A stretch of DNA of 64,000 nt, taken from NCBI GenBank assembly GCA_019321725.1, contig CM033110.1, positions 23,677,210 to 23,741,209 of the forward strand. Direction: 5' to 3'. This DNA is from Paulownia fortunei. Lineage: Eukaryota; Streptophyta; Magnoliopsida; Lamiales; Paulowniaceae. The notes under the pieces were generated by a model. That model did not search any database and was not told where the DNA came from. It saw only the letters and a program-made list of their open reading frames with translations. The position numbers and the translations under genes were made by a program. Shown piece by piece: positions 1 through 10,150 of the stretch (the first letter of the stretch is position 1; every line of letters starts with the position of its first letter).

Positions 1-398
1 TCTGAGCAACCTCCACCACAAGCCGTTAGCTTCTCCATTCCACAACCTGAAACATCAGCCTCATTAGTCTTCAAGATCTTGCACGAGCACTTCCCCTGCT
101 CATTTGAATTCAAGAAAATTTTCCCTGTTTGATTTGCTCTACGCGCCAAGGCATAAAGATAATCGCAAAACGCTCCCCCTGAACAATTTTTATTCAGAAA
201 ACCGCCCCAGTATCCACCATCACAACTCGAGTTACCAAATGAGGACGAGGTTTCAACATTAAGGATGCAATCAGCAGCAGCAGGCTGAGAGACTGAAACA
301 TTCATATTGTTAATCAAGAAGAACATACAGATGTATATTGCGAAACTAGACGCATTAAATCCATGCCACTTACAAGTACGTGGCATGGATTTATTCAT
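1..398 (-). CDS. SPARK-like cysteine-rich extracellular domain protein (5' part, truncated by window edge)
   Basis: An open frame runs from an ATG at 398 to the left edge (about 132 codons) with no stop. A second in-frame ATG lies at 386. The first 40 or so residues form a hydrophobic, signal-peptide-like segment (SSFAIYICMFFLINN) ending near a run of alanines before the first Asp-Cys. The rest is cysteine-rich, with features such as WGGFLNKNC, ANQTGKIFL and VSGCGMEKL followed by a CGGGCS cluster and several N-glycosylation sequons. This pattern resembles the SPARK domain at the N-terminus of some plant receptor-like kinases and GPI-anchored proteins. That family call comes from memory of the motif, so it is moderate. 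The frame is also open a little upstream of 398. No kinase or GPI signal can be seen because the gene leaves the window. Confidence 0.5.
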   Translation of the reverse strand, partial: MNKSMPRTCKWHGFNASSFAIYICMFFLINNMNVSVSQPAAADCILNVETSSSFGNSSCDGGYWGGFLNKNCSGGAFCDYLYALARRANQTGKIFLNSNEQGKCSCKILKTNEADVSGCGMEKLTACGGGCS

Positions 399-3300
399 AC
401 TTCTTGATTTTTCAACAAGAAAGAAAGATACAAACGTACAAGACTTCCACTGGAGACTGCAAAAAGAGTCTGCTGATGTTCTTAAGTTTACCACCATTAC
501 TACTACTAAAGATTTATGTAAATTGGTGGGAGAGGTCAGTTTAATTTAACCCTCAAGCTGATATAAAGTAAATATTTACTGATAAAAGCTTGGATATATC
601 GTCAATTTGGAAATATATATAAAGGAAAATCAGAACCAAACTGTATGCATTAGTAACAAAAACTATTAGCCGGCCAGATTAATCTTAAAGAACTTTGTGG
701 CAGTTTGAAGTCTTCAATATATTTAGTTTTGTATCTCCTCATTATGCAATTTGGACACTTGCACCTGTTGCAATCAAAGAATGTTCCAAGTAAATACCTC
801 TTTTTCTCTCTCAGTTTATTTTGCATTTGTTGAAAGCTGCAGTTTCGCAGTGGATTCATCATGTACAATTTTGTTAATTATATTTTGTCTCTCTTGTATA
901 CTTCATTTTGCTCATATAACATAGTAATATTCTTTACTAAAGCTTTATTCGTCCAATAATGTAATGTGGTGGATTTGTGGTATGCAATTCCATGTATATG
1001 ATTAATGTTAATTGTATATTTAAAAATATTTTATACATTTTGTATGCATCTGTGACGTGTATTGCGAGATGAGGCGGATCGGTGCTAGAAAAAAATGAAT
1101 ATTTACAGAATGTGAATCAATTTGGAAGATGAAGTCTGGTAAGGCAATAAGTGTATAAAATATAGTAGACAAATAATTTTCTCATTGCAGGTCCTTTTAG
1201 TCATTTCAATTCTACTGGATTGTAGTGTTTTGACTAGCGGAGGTTACAATTTTCAGATTATTTTTGGCCGCTCACCATGAACAAAGTAATTCCAGGATCA
1301 AAGCATATATGCTTACCAAAATACCCCACCCCACAAGATAAACAACATAATATGCTAGAGGATCTAACTACATTACATACTAGCTTGGTGAACAATACAA
1401 ATGTTGTTCGATTAGAGGTTGAGGACTTCTATTATGAACTTGAAATCTTAAAAAAATAATATTTTATATCTTTGAACTTGTTGTTATTGAATTTGTCACT
1501 TTTTGCGTATAATGTTGTATTTTTTAAAATTAATTAATTATTTCTAACATGATATGATAAAACGATCACCAAAAATTACCTAAATAATTAAATCAAGTTA
1601 ACAGGATAATTATACATAAAAAAATTGTTATTACAAAAATCAAACCAGAAACCGTTAAGCAATCCAAGCCCTCATTAGCTATTGCTCTTGAAAGGAAAAA
1701 TTACAAAACTGTTATTATAATTATTATTATGGTTGAAGAATAGTATGCTTCAAAATACACAATATATGTATGTATGTATGAATATTCCTCCATTGACAAC
1801 ATGTTTTTAAACTTACTAAAAATGTGTTATGAATTACTGTATCCATTGCCGACTTGCTTTTATACTTGCTAAAAACGTGTTATGAATTACCGGGAAATGA
1901 GAAACTATACCTAAAACTTTAAATGCACATATTTGCACCATGTGATTGCCGTGAATGTTATTTACAACCTATAACTCTATTTTAGTACAATTTTTGCATT
2001 AAAATAGTGCATTTTCTACATTAAACTTAAAATACAATCCAACCCATTTACTTCAAATTTTATTCTAAAAAGAATATTTCTTATTATTTCATTTATAATA
2101 ATTATTTTATTTCATTAAATATCTATTAACATATTAATACCATTACATATTCAATTTGTATTTTATGTTTAACTAAATAAATAATATATTTTATTAATAT
2201 AATATAATTGCTTGCAAATTAAATAATATATAATAAAATAATTGATAATAAAATTTAATTAGAAAAGTAAAAATATTACATGATTTAGATAAAATAGAAT
2301 AATAATATTTAATAATACAACTTAATCATAAAAATAAATTACATATTGATAGTTATTTAATTCTCTGAATTGATATATCCATCTCACAAATGATCAATTA
2401 ATGTATTTTAAAATACAATATGAGCCTCATTATCCTTGATTTGTCTATACCGAGGGAGAAATTTAAGTGGTGTGATATCATATAAATATTATGTAATTCT
2501 CGTATTTCTCACAATATATTTAAATTGTCTTATTTCTAATATATATGATTTATTATAAGGAATAAGTTTTAATAATATAAAAAAATAAAAAAATAATTAA
2601 ATTTTATTAAAAATATTTATATACATATAAAATATATAAAAATAATAATTTTGTGGGAAAATATATAATTAGAGTAAAATGTGAATTTTTAAAATATTTT
2701 TAAAAATAATAAATAATTCTAAAATTTACTAAATATAAAAGTGCTGCATTAAAAATGATGCAGCACTGTAACAACTCCAAATTCACGCCCAAAATAGCAT
2801 AAAGATTGGAATGTATTTTTTTTAGCCAAATTGATGCCCAACCTTGCATTTAGCGCAGGGTTGGGTTTGGTCTAAGGCCTTAAGGTATGCGAAATGCATG
2901 AAAAAAATAAATGAAAATAAAAGTCATAATAGACTTTTAGCTTCACTATGAATAATAGCTCTAAAGCCTTTATCACAACATTTGGTAAAGGAGAAGGAAA
3001 CTAAGCAAACAATTGAAGAATCACTGAAACATTTGTTCAAAGATGGTAATGAATTGTAGGAATTCAAGCTGAATTAAGTTCCCTTGCTTCATCTCTCTCT
3101 CTCTCTCTCTTTGTTTGTTGTTTTGGAATAATTGATTAAGGTTTGAGGTATTTAGTACTTATATTATGAATGAAGAAATTAAGTTAACAGCTATCCCATT
3201 GGCTGAAATTGATGGACTGCTCATTACATAATCTCTTAAAGAAGGATTTATTACATAATCTCTTAAAAGGGTACAAACATTTGAGGACTAATGCCCTCAT

Positions 3301-3541
3301 AACTATTCAATGTGGTGAACAGAAGAAGATGAACAGCCTAAAGCATTTTATGTTTTATTGTGGCTCCCGAAATATTATTTAGAAGTTTGTGCTGAACATT
3401 TGTTGACTCTTCATGCGTTATAAACCCCAAAAAAAAAAAGAAAAAAGAAAAAAGAAAAATTGAAAGGGTGAAAGATCCCCTTGACCATATTGCTTTAATC
3501 AGCAGTAGGTGAATATTCTGGCAGCTTTTTGGCCTCTTCTA
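399..3541. other. Intergenic, AT-rich, with small hairpin repeats
   Basis: No convincing gene lies here. The DNA is very AT-rich, especially 2,040-2,720. Two perfect or near-perfect short hairpins occur (2,740-2,767 and 2,837-2,865). A CT microsatellite lies at 3,093-3,111. The stretch 1,920-2,880 looks like old MITE or retroelement debris, but I could not define its ends. Confidence 0.6.
2740..2865. repeat. Pair of short inverted repeats
   Basis: Positions 2,740-2,749 (agtgctgcat) are perfectly complementary to 2,758-2,767 across an 8-nt loop. Positions 2,837-2,847 pair with 2,855-2,865 with one mismatch. Both stems contain short GC-rich words inside extremely AT-rich DNA, as in the terminal or subterminal hairpins of MITE-like elements. 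Confidence 0.55.
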
Positions 3542-4993
3542 TCAGTTGAGCTTAGAATTATTGATTCCCTTTTGCCTATGTGTCTCTTTGATGAGGTGGT
3601 TTAAAGCATGCCATGAAGAGCCTCCATCTGCCACAGCCTTACTGGCTGCCTCAGCAACCTCCTTCACCTTCTCCCTTAATTCTTTCCCCTTTTCGCCCTC
3701 CATCAGTTCTATCACTGTATTCTTCAAGCTCTTCCCACTAACAAATCCTTTTGTTGATCCATCAACTGTACTAACCCTTAAACCAACTTTAATCTCTTCT
3801 GCTACAAACTTTGCGTTAAGGTATTGCTCGGCCATCATTGGCCATGCCAGAATGGGAACTGCTGCACATATTCCCTCCAAGACTGAGTTCCAGCCACAGT
3901 GACTAAGGAAGCCCTGTACGATTGGATGTTCAAGAATCTCTCTTTGATCAACCCATTCATTTACTATGATTCCTCTTTCCCTTACCTTCTCTTCAAAGCC
4001 ATCATTTAGTTCTACTTTCCTCGTCCTCACCACCCATAAGAAGCTAGTGTTCGCCTCTTCCAAGCCAAGAGCTATTTCACGTAATTGTGTTGGTGATATT
4101 TTTGCTTGAGACCCAAAGGCAACATATAGGACTGGGCAACCCTGGGCCAACTTTTGGTCAAGCCAGTGCATCCATTTGGGCTTGTGGCATGGTGAGAGTC
4201 CCACTTCTGGTTGTTTTGCCAGGCAGAGAGGCCCTATGCTCCATGCTTTAGGTTGGCATTTGAGGTTCCAGTAGTCCGCATAAGGTTGCTCAAGCTCATA
4301 GAAGCTGTTCACCAGCACGCCATAGCTATTTGTTGTTGCTGTGGCCACCTCGATGATGAAATCGAAATGAGGACCTCTTGGGTCGCGTTTATCAAACGGA
4401 TCGTCAAAGTCATTCCTGGTAAGCTTGATTGAAGGAAAGCCAGCGACAGTGAAGGGCTCGTCATCTGACTCATGTAATGATAGCAAACCATTCCCAAGTG
4501 CATCACGGCTCAGTGCCATGGCATAGTAGTTCATGCCATAGAAGCACAGCCTCGGGATGCCAAACCGTGATGCTGATTGTAGCGTCCAATGGAGGAAACC
4601 ATCTGATACGATGCAGCTGACCTGCGAATGAATATTCTGAAGTGCTTCCTCAAACAATGGTTGCATGAGTTTTATGCCATTGACAAAGGAAATAAAGAGA
4701 GACATGGATGGAAGTTTGTCAGTGCTTTCAATTCCCTGTGGGATGCCAGGTATATTCTCAGGAAAGAGGAGGTCAACAATGGAAACATCAGCTGATCCCA
4801 AAAGAGACTCGGAGATGAATGAATGATTTGCCGGGGTGGTGAAGATGGTTATGACGACACCGCGGTCGAGGAGGAGCCGGGCTAGGTGGAGGAGTGGAAT
4901 GGTGTGGCCTTTGGACATGAAAGGAAATAGGACAATATGAGATTTAGAACAGGAAGAAGAAAGAGGAGCCATTTCTTTATTGTCTTTGTTCAT
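3542..4993 (-). CDS. UDP-glycosyltransferase, UGT90A-like
   Basis: A complete intronless family-1 glycosyltransferase of 483 residues, the usual length. These enzymes transfer a sugar, normally glucose from UDP-glucose, to small molecules such as flavonoids or phenolics in the cytosol. The N-terminal fold shows LFPFMSKGHTIPLLHLARLL with the catalytic His at residue 30. The PSPG donor box occupies residues 347-390, begins WVDQREILEH, contains an intact HCGWNS core at 365-370 and ends in Glu-Gln, the ending typical of glucose users. The conserved C-terminal GGSSW block is present. The opening FPFM-KGHT and overall pattern fit the UGT90A group; the acceptor cannot be predicted. Two starts are possible: 4,993, or the Met at residue 8 (4,972), which gives an N-terminus like that of relatives. 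A TATTTAT-like box at 5,004-5,012 and a 48-bp tandem repeat at 5,121-5,217 lie upstream. A divergent paralogue lies at 10,151. Confidence 0.93.
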   Translation of the reverse strand: MNKDNKEMAPLSSSCSKSHIVLFPFMSKGHTIPLLHLARLLLDRGVVITIFTTPANHSFISESLLGSADVSIVDLLFPENIPGIPQGIESTDKLPSMSLFISFVNGIKLMQPLFEEALQNIHSQVSCIVSDGFLHWTLQSASRFGIPRLCFYGMNYYAMALSRDALGNGLLSLHESDDEPFTVAGFPSIKLTRNDFDDPFDKRDPRGPHFDFIIEVATATTNSYGVLVNSFYELEQPYADYWNLKCQPKAWSIGPLCLAKQPEVGLSPCHKPKWMHWLDQKLAQGCPVLYVAFGSQAKISPTQLREIALGLEEANTSFLWVVRTRKVELNDGFEEKVRERGIIVNEWVDQREILEHPIVQGFLSHCGWNSVLEGICAAVPILAWPMMAEQYLNAKFVAEEIKVGLRVSTVDGSTKGFVSGKSLKNTVIELMEGEKGKELREKVKEVAEAASKAVADGGSSWHALNHLIKETHRQKGINNSKLN

Positions 4994-5120
4994 TGTTTGG
5001 GCAAATAAATAGACATAAATTGTGACCTCGCCAAATTACATAAACTTACAAATAGCAGTTCTGATGGAGATGGATGTCTTGTGAGGTGCATATGGAAGAC
5101 ACCGAAATGCGTTGTATTTG

Positions 5121-5217
5121 GACCGCTGCTGTAATTTTCAGACGACTAAAGCAAAAGGTGTGGATTTTGACCACTGCTGTAATTTTCAGACGACTAAAGC
5201 AAAAGGTTGTGGATTTT
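5121..5217. repeat. 48-bp direct tandem repeat upstream of the UGT
   Basis: Two almost identical adjacent copies with a period of 48 bp, each containing ctgctgtaattttcagacg, lie about 130-220 bp upstream of the glycosyltransferase start. The duplication generates matching open frames on both strands, which I take as chance. Because it lies in the proximal promoter it could duplicate a regulatory site. Confidence 0.75.
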
Positions 5218-8200
5218 TCCATGGGTGAATTCTGTACTCTTGTGTTTAAACGCCTTCTGCTTTGGTCAATTCTAGTACTTATGGCGACATGTTTACTCAA
5301 TAATACCAATCCAGGAACATTTTCTTTAAGAACGGTCTAAACAAGCCACAGATTTGTCGTAGTAATTGTTTTCTTTTCAAACCCTTGTTAAGCAGTATAT
5401 CTTCTTAGTATATTTATGCCCTGTATTGTGGTGTTGTAAAATCAAATTTGGGACATAAGAACATGCACCTTCTAGAACCTGTCGACTTTTCAGCTCAACA
5501 TTGTTTTCCTAATGATTTTTTACCAAGTTTTCTATTCTATTATGAAGAAGAACTTGAGGGTAACTTTTATTTTGAGTATGGGATATTTTTCACTATTGTT
5601 ACTGCTACAAATTTTATTCTATTCTAGCTTTTTTGACAACTAGTAAGAAAGTTCATGAGGATCTTGTTTTTGCATCATTTAATATTTTTTGACCTATTTA
5701 CTTTTTGTTGGTCTATAAAATAAATATTTAATTACCTATATAAAGTACTTGAAGTTTGATAGGTAGAACTAGAAGACATCCATAAAATATTTGCAGGGCT
5801 GATACTAGTTGTCTATCTAACGGGGGAAATTCCTTAAGAAATTCCTTTCTTAAAAGAGTTATGTTTTCCTTTTTTTCTTCAAACTTGTACAACGTAAACA
5901 TCATGTCCAGAAGGATTCTTATAGTAGAAGTAATTCATTTATCCTTATTTTATTCAAACGTGTAGAACGGAAACATATGTCCAAGAAAAGGATTAAAAAG
6001 CTCATAAAAAAAATCAAGCAACAAAGCTATGTGAGGTTGTCCCTCCACTTCCAATTTTGGCCAAGACTTTCAGTTTGGGCACATAACGTTACTTTCGGAC
6101 ATCATTTACGATTGAACGAAGAATCTCGGTAGGTTGGTATTATGCAGGAAATCATAAATTGGCATTAATGTATAATTTTTGTGATGGATCTTGTTTAGAC
6201 TTAATAAATTATGTTCAAAAAGTCTATTCGGATCATAAATCACACTCATGTATACTCAACAGACTAAATCTAATGAATCCACTAATTATGAAGACTCTCT
6301 TAAGTTCAAATCAGATTCGAAATAGAAAAAATACAAAGAATTTGAGAGTAAATAAATTCTTAATAAAATTCATATATTTTAATCCAAATATTATGAATAT
6401 TCATAATGCTGATATATAGATTTAAGTAGGTTTGGGTCTTATAACCTTAGTAATTTTGGAAAAGGAATATTGGGGATGCTTGAAGAATGGCGCGAGTGGA
6501 ATTGAATATCAGGGAGGAAGAAGAATCTAATTTTCATTTATTTTAGGGGTTTGGGAGATTTTAAGATGCGGTTGCTATTTTATATTTATCATTACATACA
6601 AAAATAAATATAAGAATAAATTTGTAGACATATTCTACGTATATATGAAAATCTGTTGCGTTATATTTAAATATGAAAGTATATGAATATCTACTATATC
6701 TAGTAAATTTAATATTTTTCTATGATGTCTATCAAATATATATATATATATATATATATGATTACCATATATGAGATAATATATTATCGTATATGTGTAT
6801 ATATGTGTGTACGGGTGCGCATATATCAATATATGTTATACATGTTTAATATAAATATTAATCAAATAAAATAAATACTAGATACGTAGATTAAATATGT
6901 ATATATAGCATATAATATTTCATATATAATTTGTGTATATAATGTACTTAATAAGAATATATGATGTGATACAAGAGTTTTAATAAATAAAAAGATTTGA
7001 TTCATTTCCAATTTTTCAATGGAATGAGTTTTAATACATAATTTTTTTTCAATGGTATGGTAGAATGACTAATTCTTATTTTTGAGAATTCGAATTCCCT
7101 AAGGAATGAAGATTTTTTGTGTTAATTCTACCAAGCATAATATTTGAAATAAACTTAGGAATGTTCATTCTATTCCCAATTCATTCCCATACTAATCACT
7201 ATTTAATGATAATTATTGGGCTTATCTTAATTAAAAAATACTTAAGTCTAAATAATTTAATTTAACTTGGGTTAGGTTTGTAGTTAAGGAAAGACAATAT
7301 TTTACCATTGAATTAAGTATCCATCTAAGTGTGTATTGAATTCTGTTGGAGAGAGCGTTCCTGACGTAATTTAATGATGAGAGTTTTCATGAGTTTTAAT
7401 GAATGAAAGCGGACGAAAATTAATATAATCTGTACGTTAAACTGTCCCTTTTTATGCCCAATAATGTATAGGTAAACAAAACTTGCTGAACTCTATTTGG
7501 TTAAGAGTTAAACGTGCCGAGGGCCAATCTAAGCAAAACTTCAATACTTCATGATTTCTTAAGCAGCACCAAGATGAAAAAGTAGAAAATAGACCGGTAA
7601 AAAAAAAATATCCGAAAATAAGTACTTGTGCTTGCTATGGCCGAACCAAGAAATATTAAATCGAACCGAATTAAATATCTTATTGTTCAAGTTTATTTAA
7701 TTTTTTATTCAGTTTCAAAAATTGTGTTTGAATTTGATTTGATAATTAATCGAGTTGAATTTGAACGAGTTTTAATCGAGTCGAATACGAATAAATTTGA
7801 GTAATTTAATCTTTTACACATATTTTTGTATTAATCGATTTAAACTCGAGTCAAGTTTCAAATCTAATGGAATCCTAAAATATTTTTAAATTTAATTTAT
7901 TAATTTCACCAATTAGTTTTTAACGAATGAATCAAGTATCAAGAAAAATGATTTACTGTTCACCATAATTCTGATTTCACTGTTTAAGGTTTTTTTAACT
8001 TGTTGGCAGGACATACGTGGGAGGTTTTATAGCTTTTACTCGCAATCTATAAAACTTTCTAGAGATAAGGCCTTGGTTTTTTGGGCTATCCGCATTATAA
8101 GCCCATTTGATCATAAAAAAAATTCGAATTCTTTATTAAAATTGATATATTATAAAAATATATATTATCAGATGTTTTAAATAAATTACACCAAACATGT

Positions 8201-8391
8201 TGTAAACAAAGACCCCGTCGTTTGAAAGTCGGCCTCTTACCAACTCGGTTTGTTTTATCTGAGTTTCCTTCTGTTAGCTGTGATCACACAGTCTATGTAT
8301 AATGTTTTGTTTGCAAAAACATCTCTGTTTTTTTTTTTTATAATTTATAATTATTTTCTAATTGAATATTATCCATGAAGTAAATTAAAAT
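5218..8391. other. Intergenic, AT-rich, no gene seen
   Basis: No supported coding sequence. An AT microsatellite lies at 6,739-6,762. The stretch 7,000-7,200 contains repeated words built on aatggaatga and its complement, suggesting a decayed MITE. The stretch 7,640-7,860 has a repetitive tcgagtcgaa-type composition typical of dispersed plant repeats. Confidence 0.55.
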
Positions 8392-9477
8392 AAGGCTTAA
8401 ATACACTTTACCCCCTTTGTTGTTTTTGTATCAATTACTCCCTTCTACTAATAAAAACTTCAAATACCCAATTAAAATAATAAAATTTATATTAATAGAC
8501 AAAAATACCCCTAATTTAAATAAAAAGTTAAATTCACTTTGACCTCTCTCTTATAAACTATATAATATTTTGTCCTCTCTATAATTAAATATTAATTATT
8601 TGACACTAACTTTATTAAATAAATTAAACTTTAATTAAATCAAAAATAAATAAACAAAAAAAATATAATTTCAATAGTATAGAGAAAACACATTAAGGTT
8701 TTAAAAGAATGTGCCACATAAATTTATATTACTACCATTTTATATAAAGTGTTTTATTAAGTAAATATTATAATTAAAATTAATTAGTTGATATTTTAAA
8801 TGTATAAACTTTTTTATAATGTAAGGTATGCATATGTAGGTCAAGCATAAGCATATGAATTAATCTAATTTCAATATGTGATTTTTTATTTGTGAAAGAA
8901 AAAAAAAATATTATACATTATACTTTACATAATCAAATGTCAATTAATTTGACTCCAAAATTTATTCAATACTAATTTTATTAAATAAATTTACCTTCAA
9001 TTAAATACAAATTAAAAATAGCAAAATATAATTTTATTAATATATAGAAGACACATTAATTTTAAATAAATTATCTCACATAAATTTATATTACTAATAT
9101 CTTATATATGTTGTTTTAGAAAACATCTCATTTTTCTTTTATAATTTCACTCAAATTTTCTTAATTTCATTAATATACTTTATGAGATTTTTTATTTTTT
9201 AATTTTAATTTTAATTTTTCATTCATGAAAAATAAACACATTTAAATTAGACAAAGTGAATTTAAATTTCTATATAGTTTTTAGGGATAAAGTGAATTTA
9301 AATTTTTATATAGTTTCTAAGGACAAAGTAAATTTAAATTTTTATTTAATTTAGGGATATTTTTGATTAACAATATAAATTTTATTATTTTAGGGAGGTA
9401 TTTGAAGATTTTATTAATATAAGAGAATAATTGAAATAAAATTAATAATACAATAAAATAAAATGTATTGAATCCTT
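8392..9477. mobile_element. Non-autonomous element with long terminal inverted repeats
   Basis: The left end (8,392 to about 8,540) and the reverse complement of the right end (about 9,330 to 9,477) align over roughly 150 bp: both begin AAGG and share stretches such as taaaataataaaatttatatt near the same distance from the tip. The element is flanked by the 7-bp direct repeat taaaata, consistent with a target-site duplication. No transposase is visible inside. The long TIRs suggest a Mutator-like or foldback MITE of about 1.09 kb. Superfamily assignment is uncertain. Confidence 0.65.
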
Positions 9478-9479
9478 AA

Positions 9480-9618
9480 AATAATCTCGTTTATTGATGA
9501 GTCTGCCATTGAGTCAATTTCACTAGTATCTTTTTGCCCCCCTACGAATAGTATTTCAATTGGACAGCACACATTTTTGAAATACTCAATGGCAGGCTCA
9601 TAAATAAACGAGATTATT
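9480..9618. repeat. 139-bp near-perfect inverted repeat
   Basis: Arm 9,480-9,514 and arm 9,584-9,618 are reverse complements with only about three mismatches over some 35 bp, separated by a 69-bp unpaired middle. It abuts the long-TIR element on its left and lies about 530 bp upstream of the second glycosyltransferase start. It could be a tiny MITE or a hairpin RNA gene; nothing in the sequence decides between these. Confidence 0.8.
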
Positions 9619-10150
9619 CTTTCTCTACTTTATTAGTATATATTTATTTGTAGAATCAATTCTTATTCAGAATCTGTTCTTAGAGAATTGATTCTACTCG
9701 AAGTTGCCAAACCCTATTGAGGCTTTAGTTCACGGGTAAAGGTAGCACCTCAAAATTGAAAAAATTATGCTAGGATTTGTTAACATCTGTTTCTTTTGTG
9801 AGATTAATTCATTGGAAAACTTCAATATTGCTATAATTCAATTTCATTATTAGTAGAAACTTGGAATTGGTACAACTTAATTTCATTAATAAATTCACAA
9901 GTGGCTTTTCCAATTTACTTATTAGTTATTATCAAACTCAATCACTTTTTCTTCTATGAAAAAGAATGTATGCTTCAACACCTAACTACGTTGTGGCCAG
10001 TGACAAAATTGATAGATAATTCAGAATTGTGGGATAAGAACCAAGTTCAGAAAAATTGAGTGGATAGAGAGTGAAGCAGCAAGTGTAAGTTTGATTATCA
10101 AAATCCAAAGGCACTGAACTAGTTGAGAATTGAGAAGAGTAACAAGATTC

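Noticed and set aside
650..868. 72-codon minus-strand frame with a CNRCKCPNC cluster
   Set aside because: No family resemblance, no flanking splice or promoter signals, and it sits in AT-rich intergenic DNA. The cysteine cluster alone is not enough.
5046..5340. Overlapping open frames of about 87 codons on both strands upstream of the first UGT
   Set aside because: They arise from the 48-bp tandem repeat, whose length is a multiple of three; no gene family match.
8205..8250. Minus-strand sequence resembling a tRNA or SINE A-box (gagttggtaagagg)
   Set aside because: No proper B-box, no acceptor stem or cloverleaf could be drawn, and the 3' part does not fit a tRNA.
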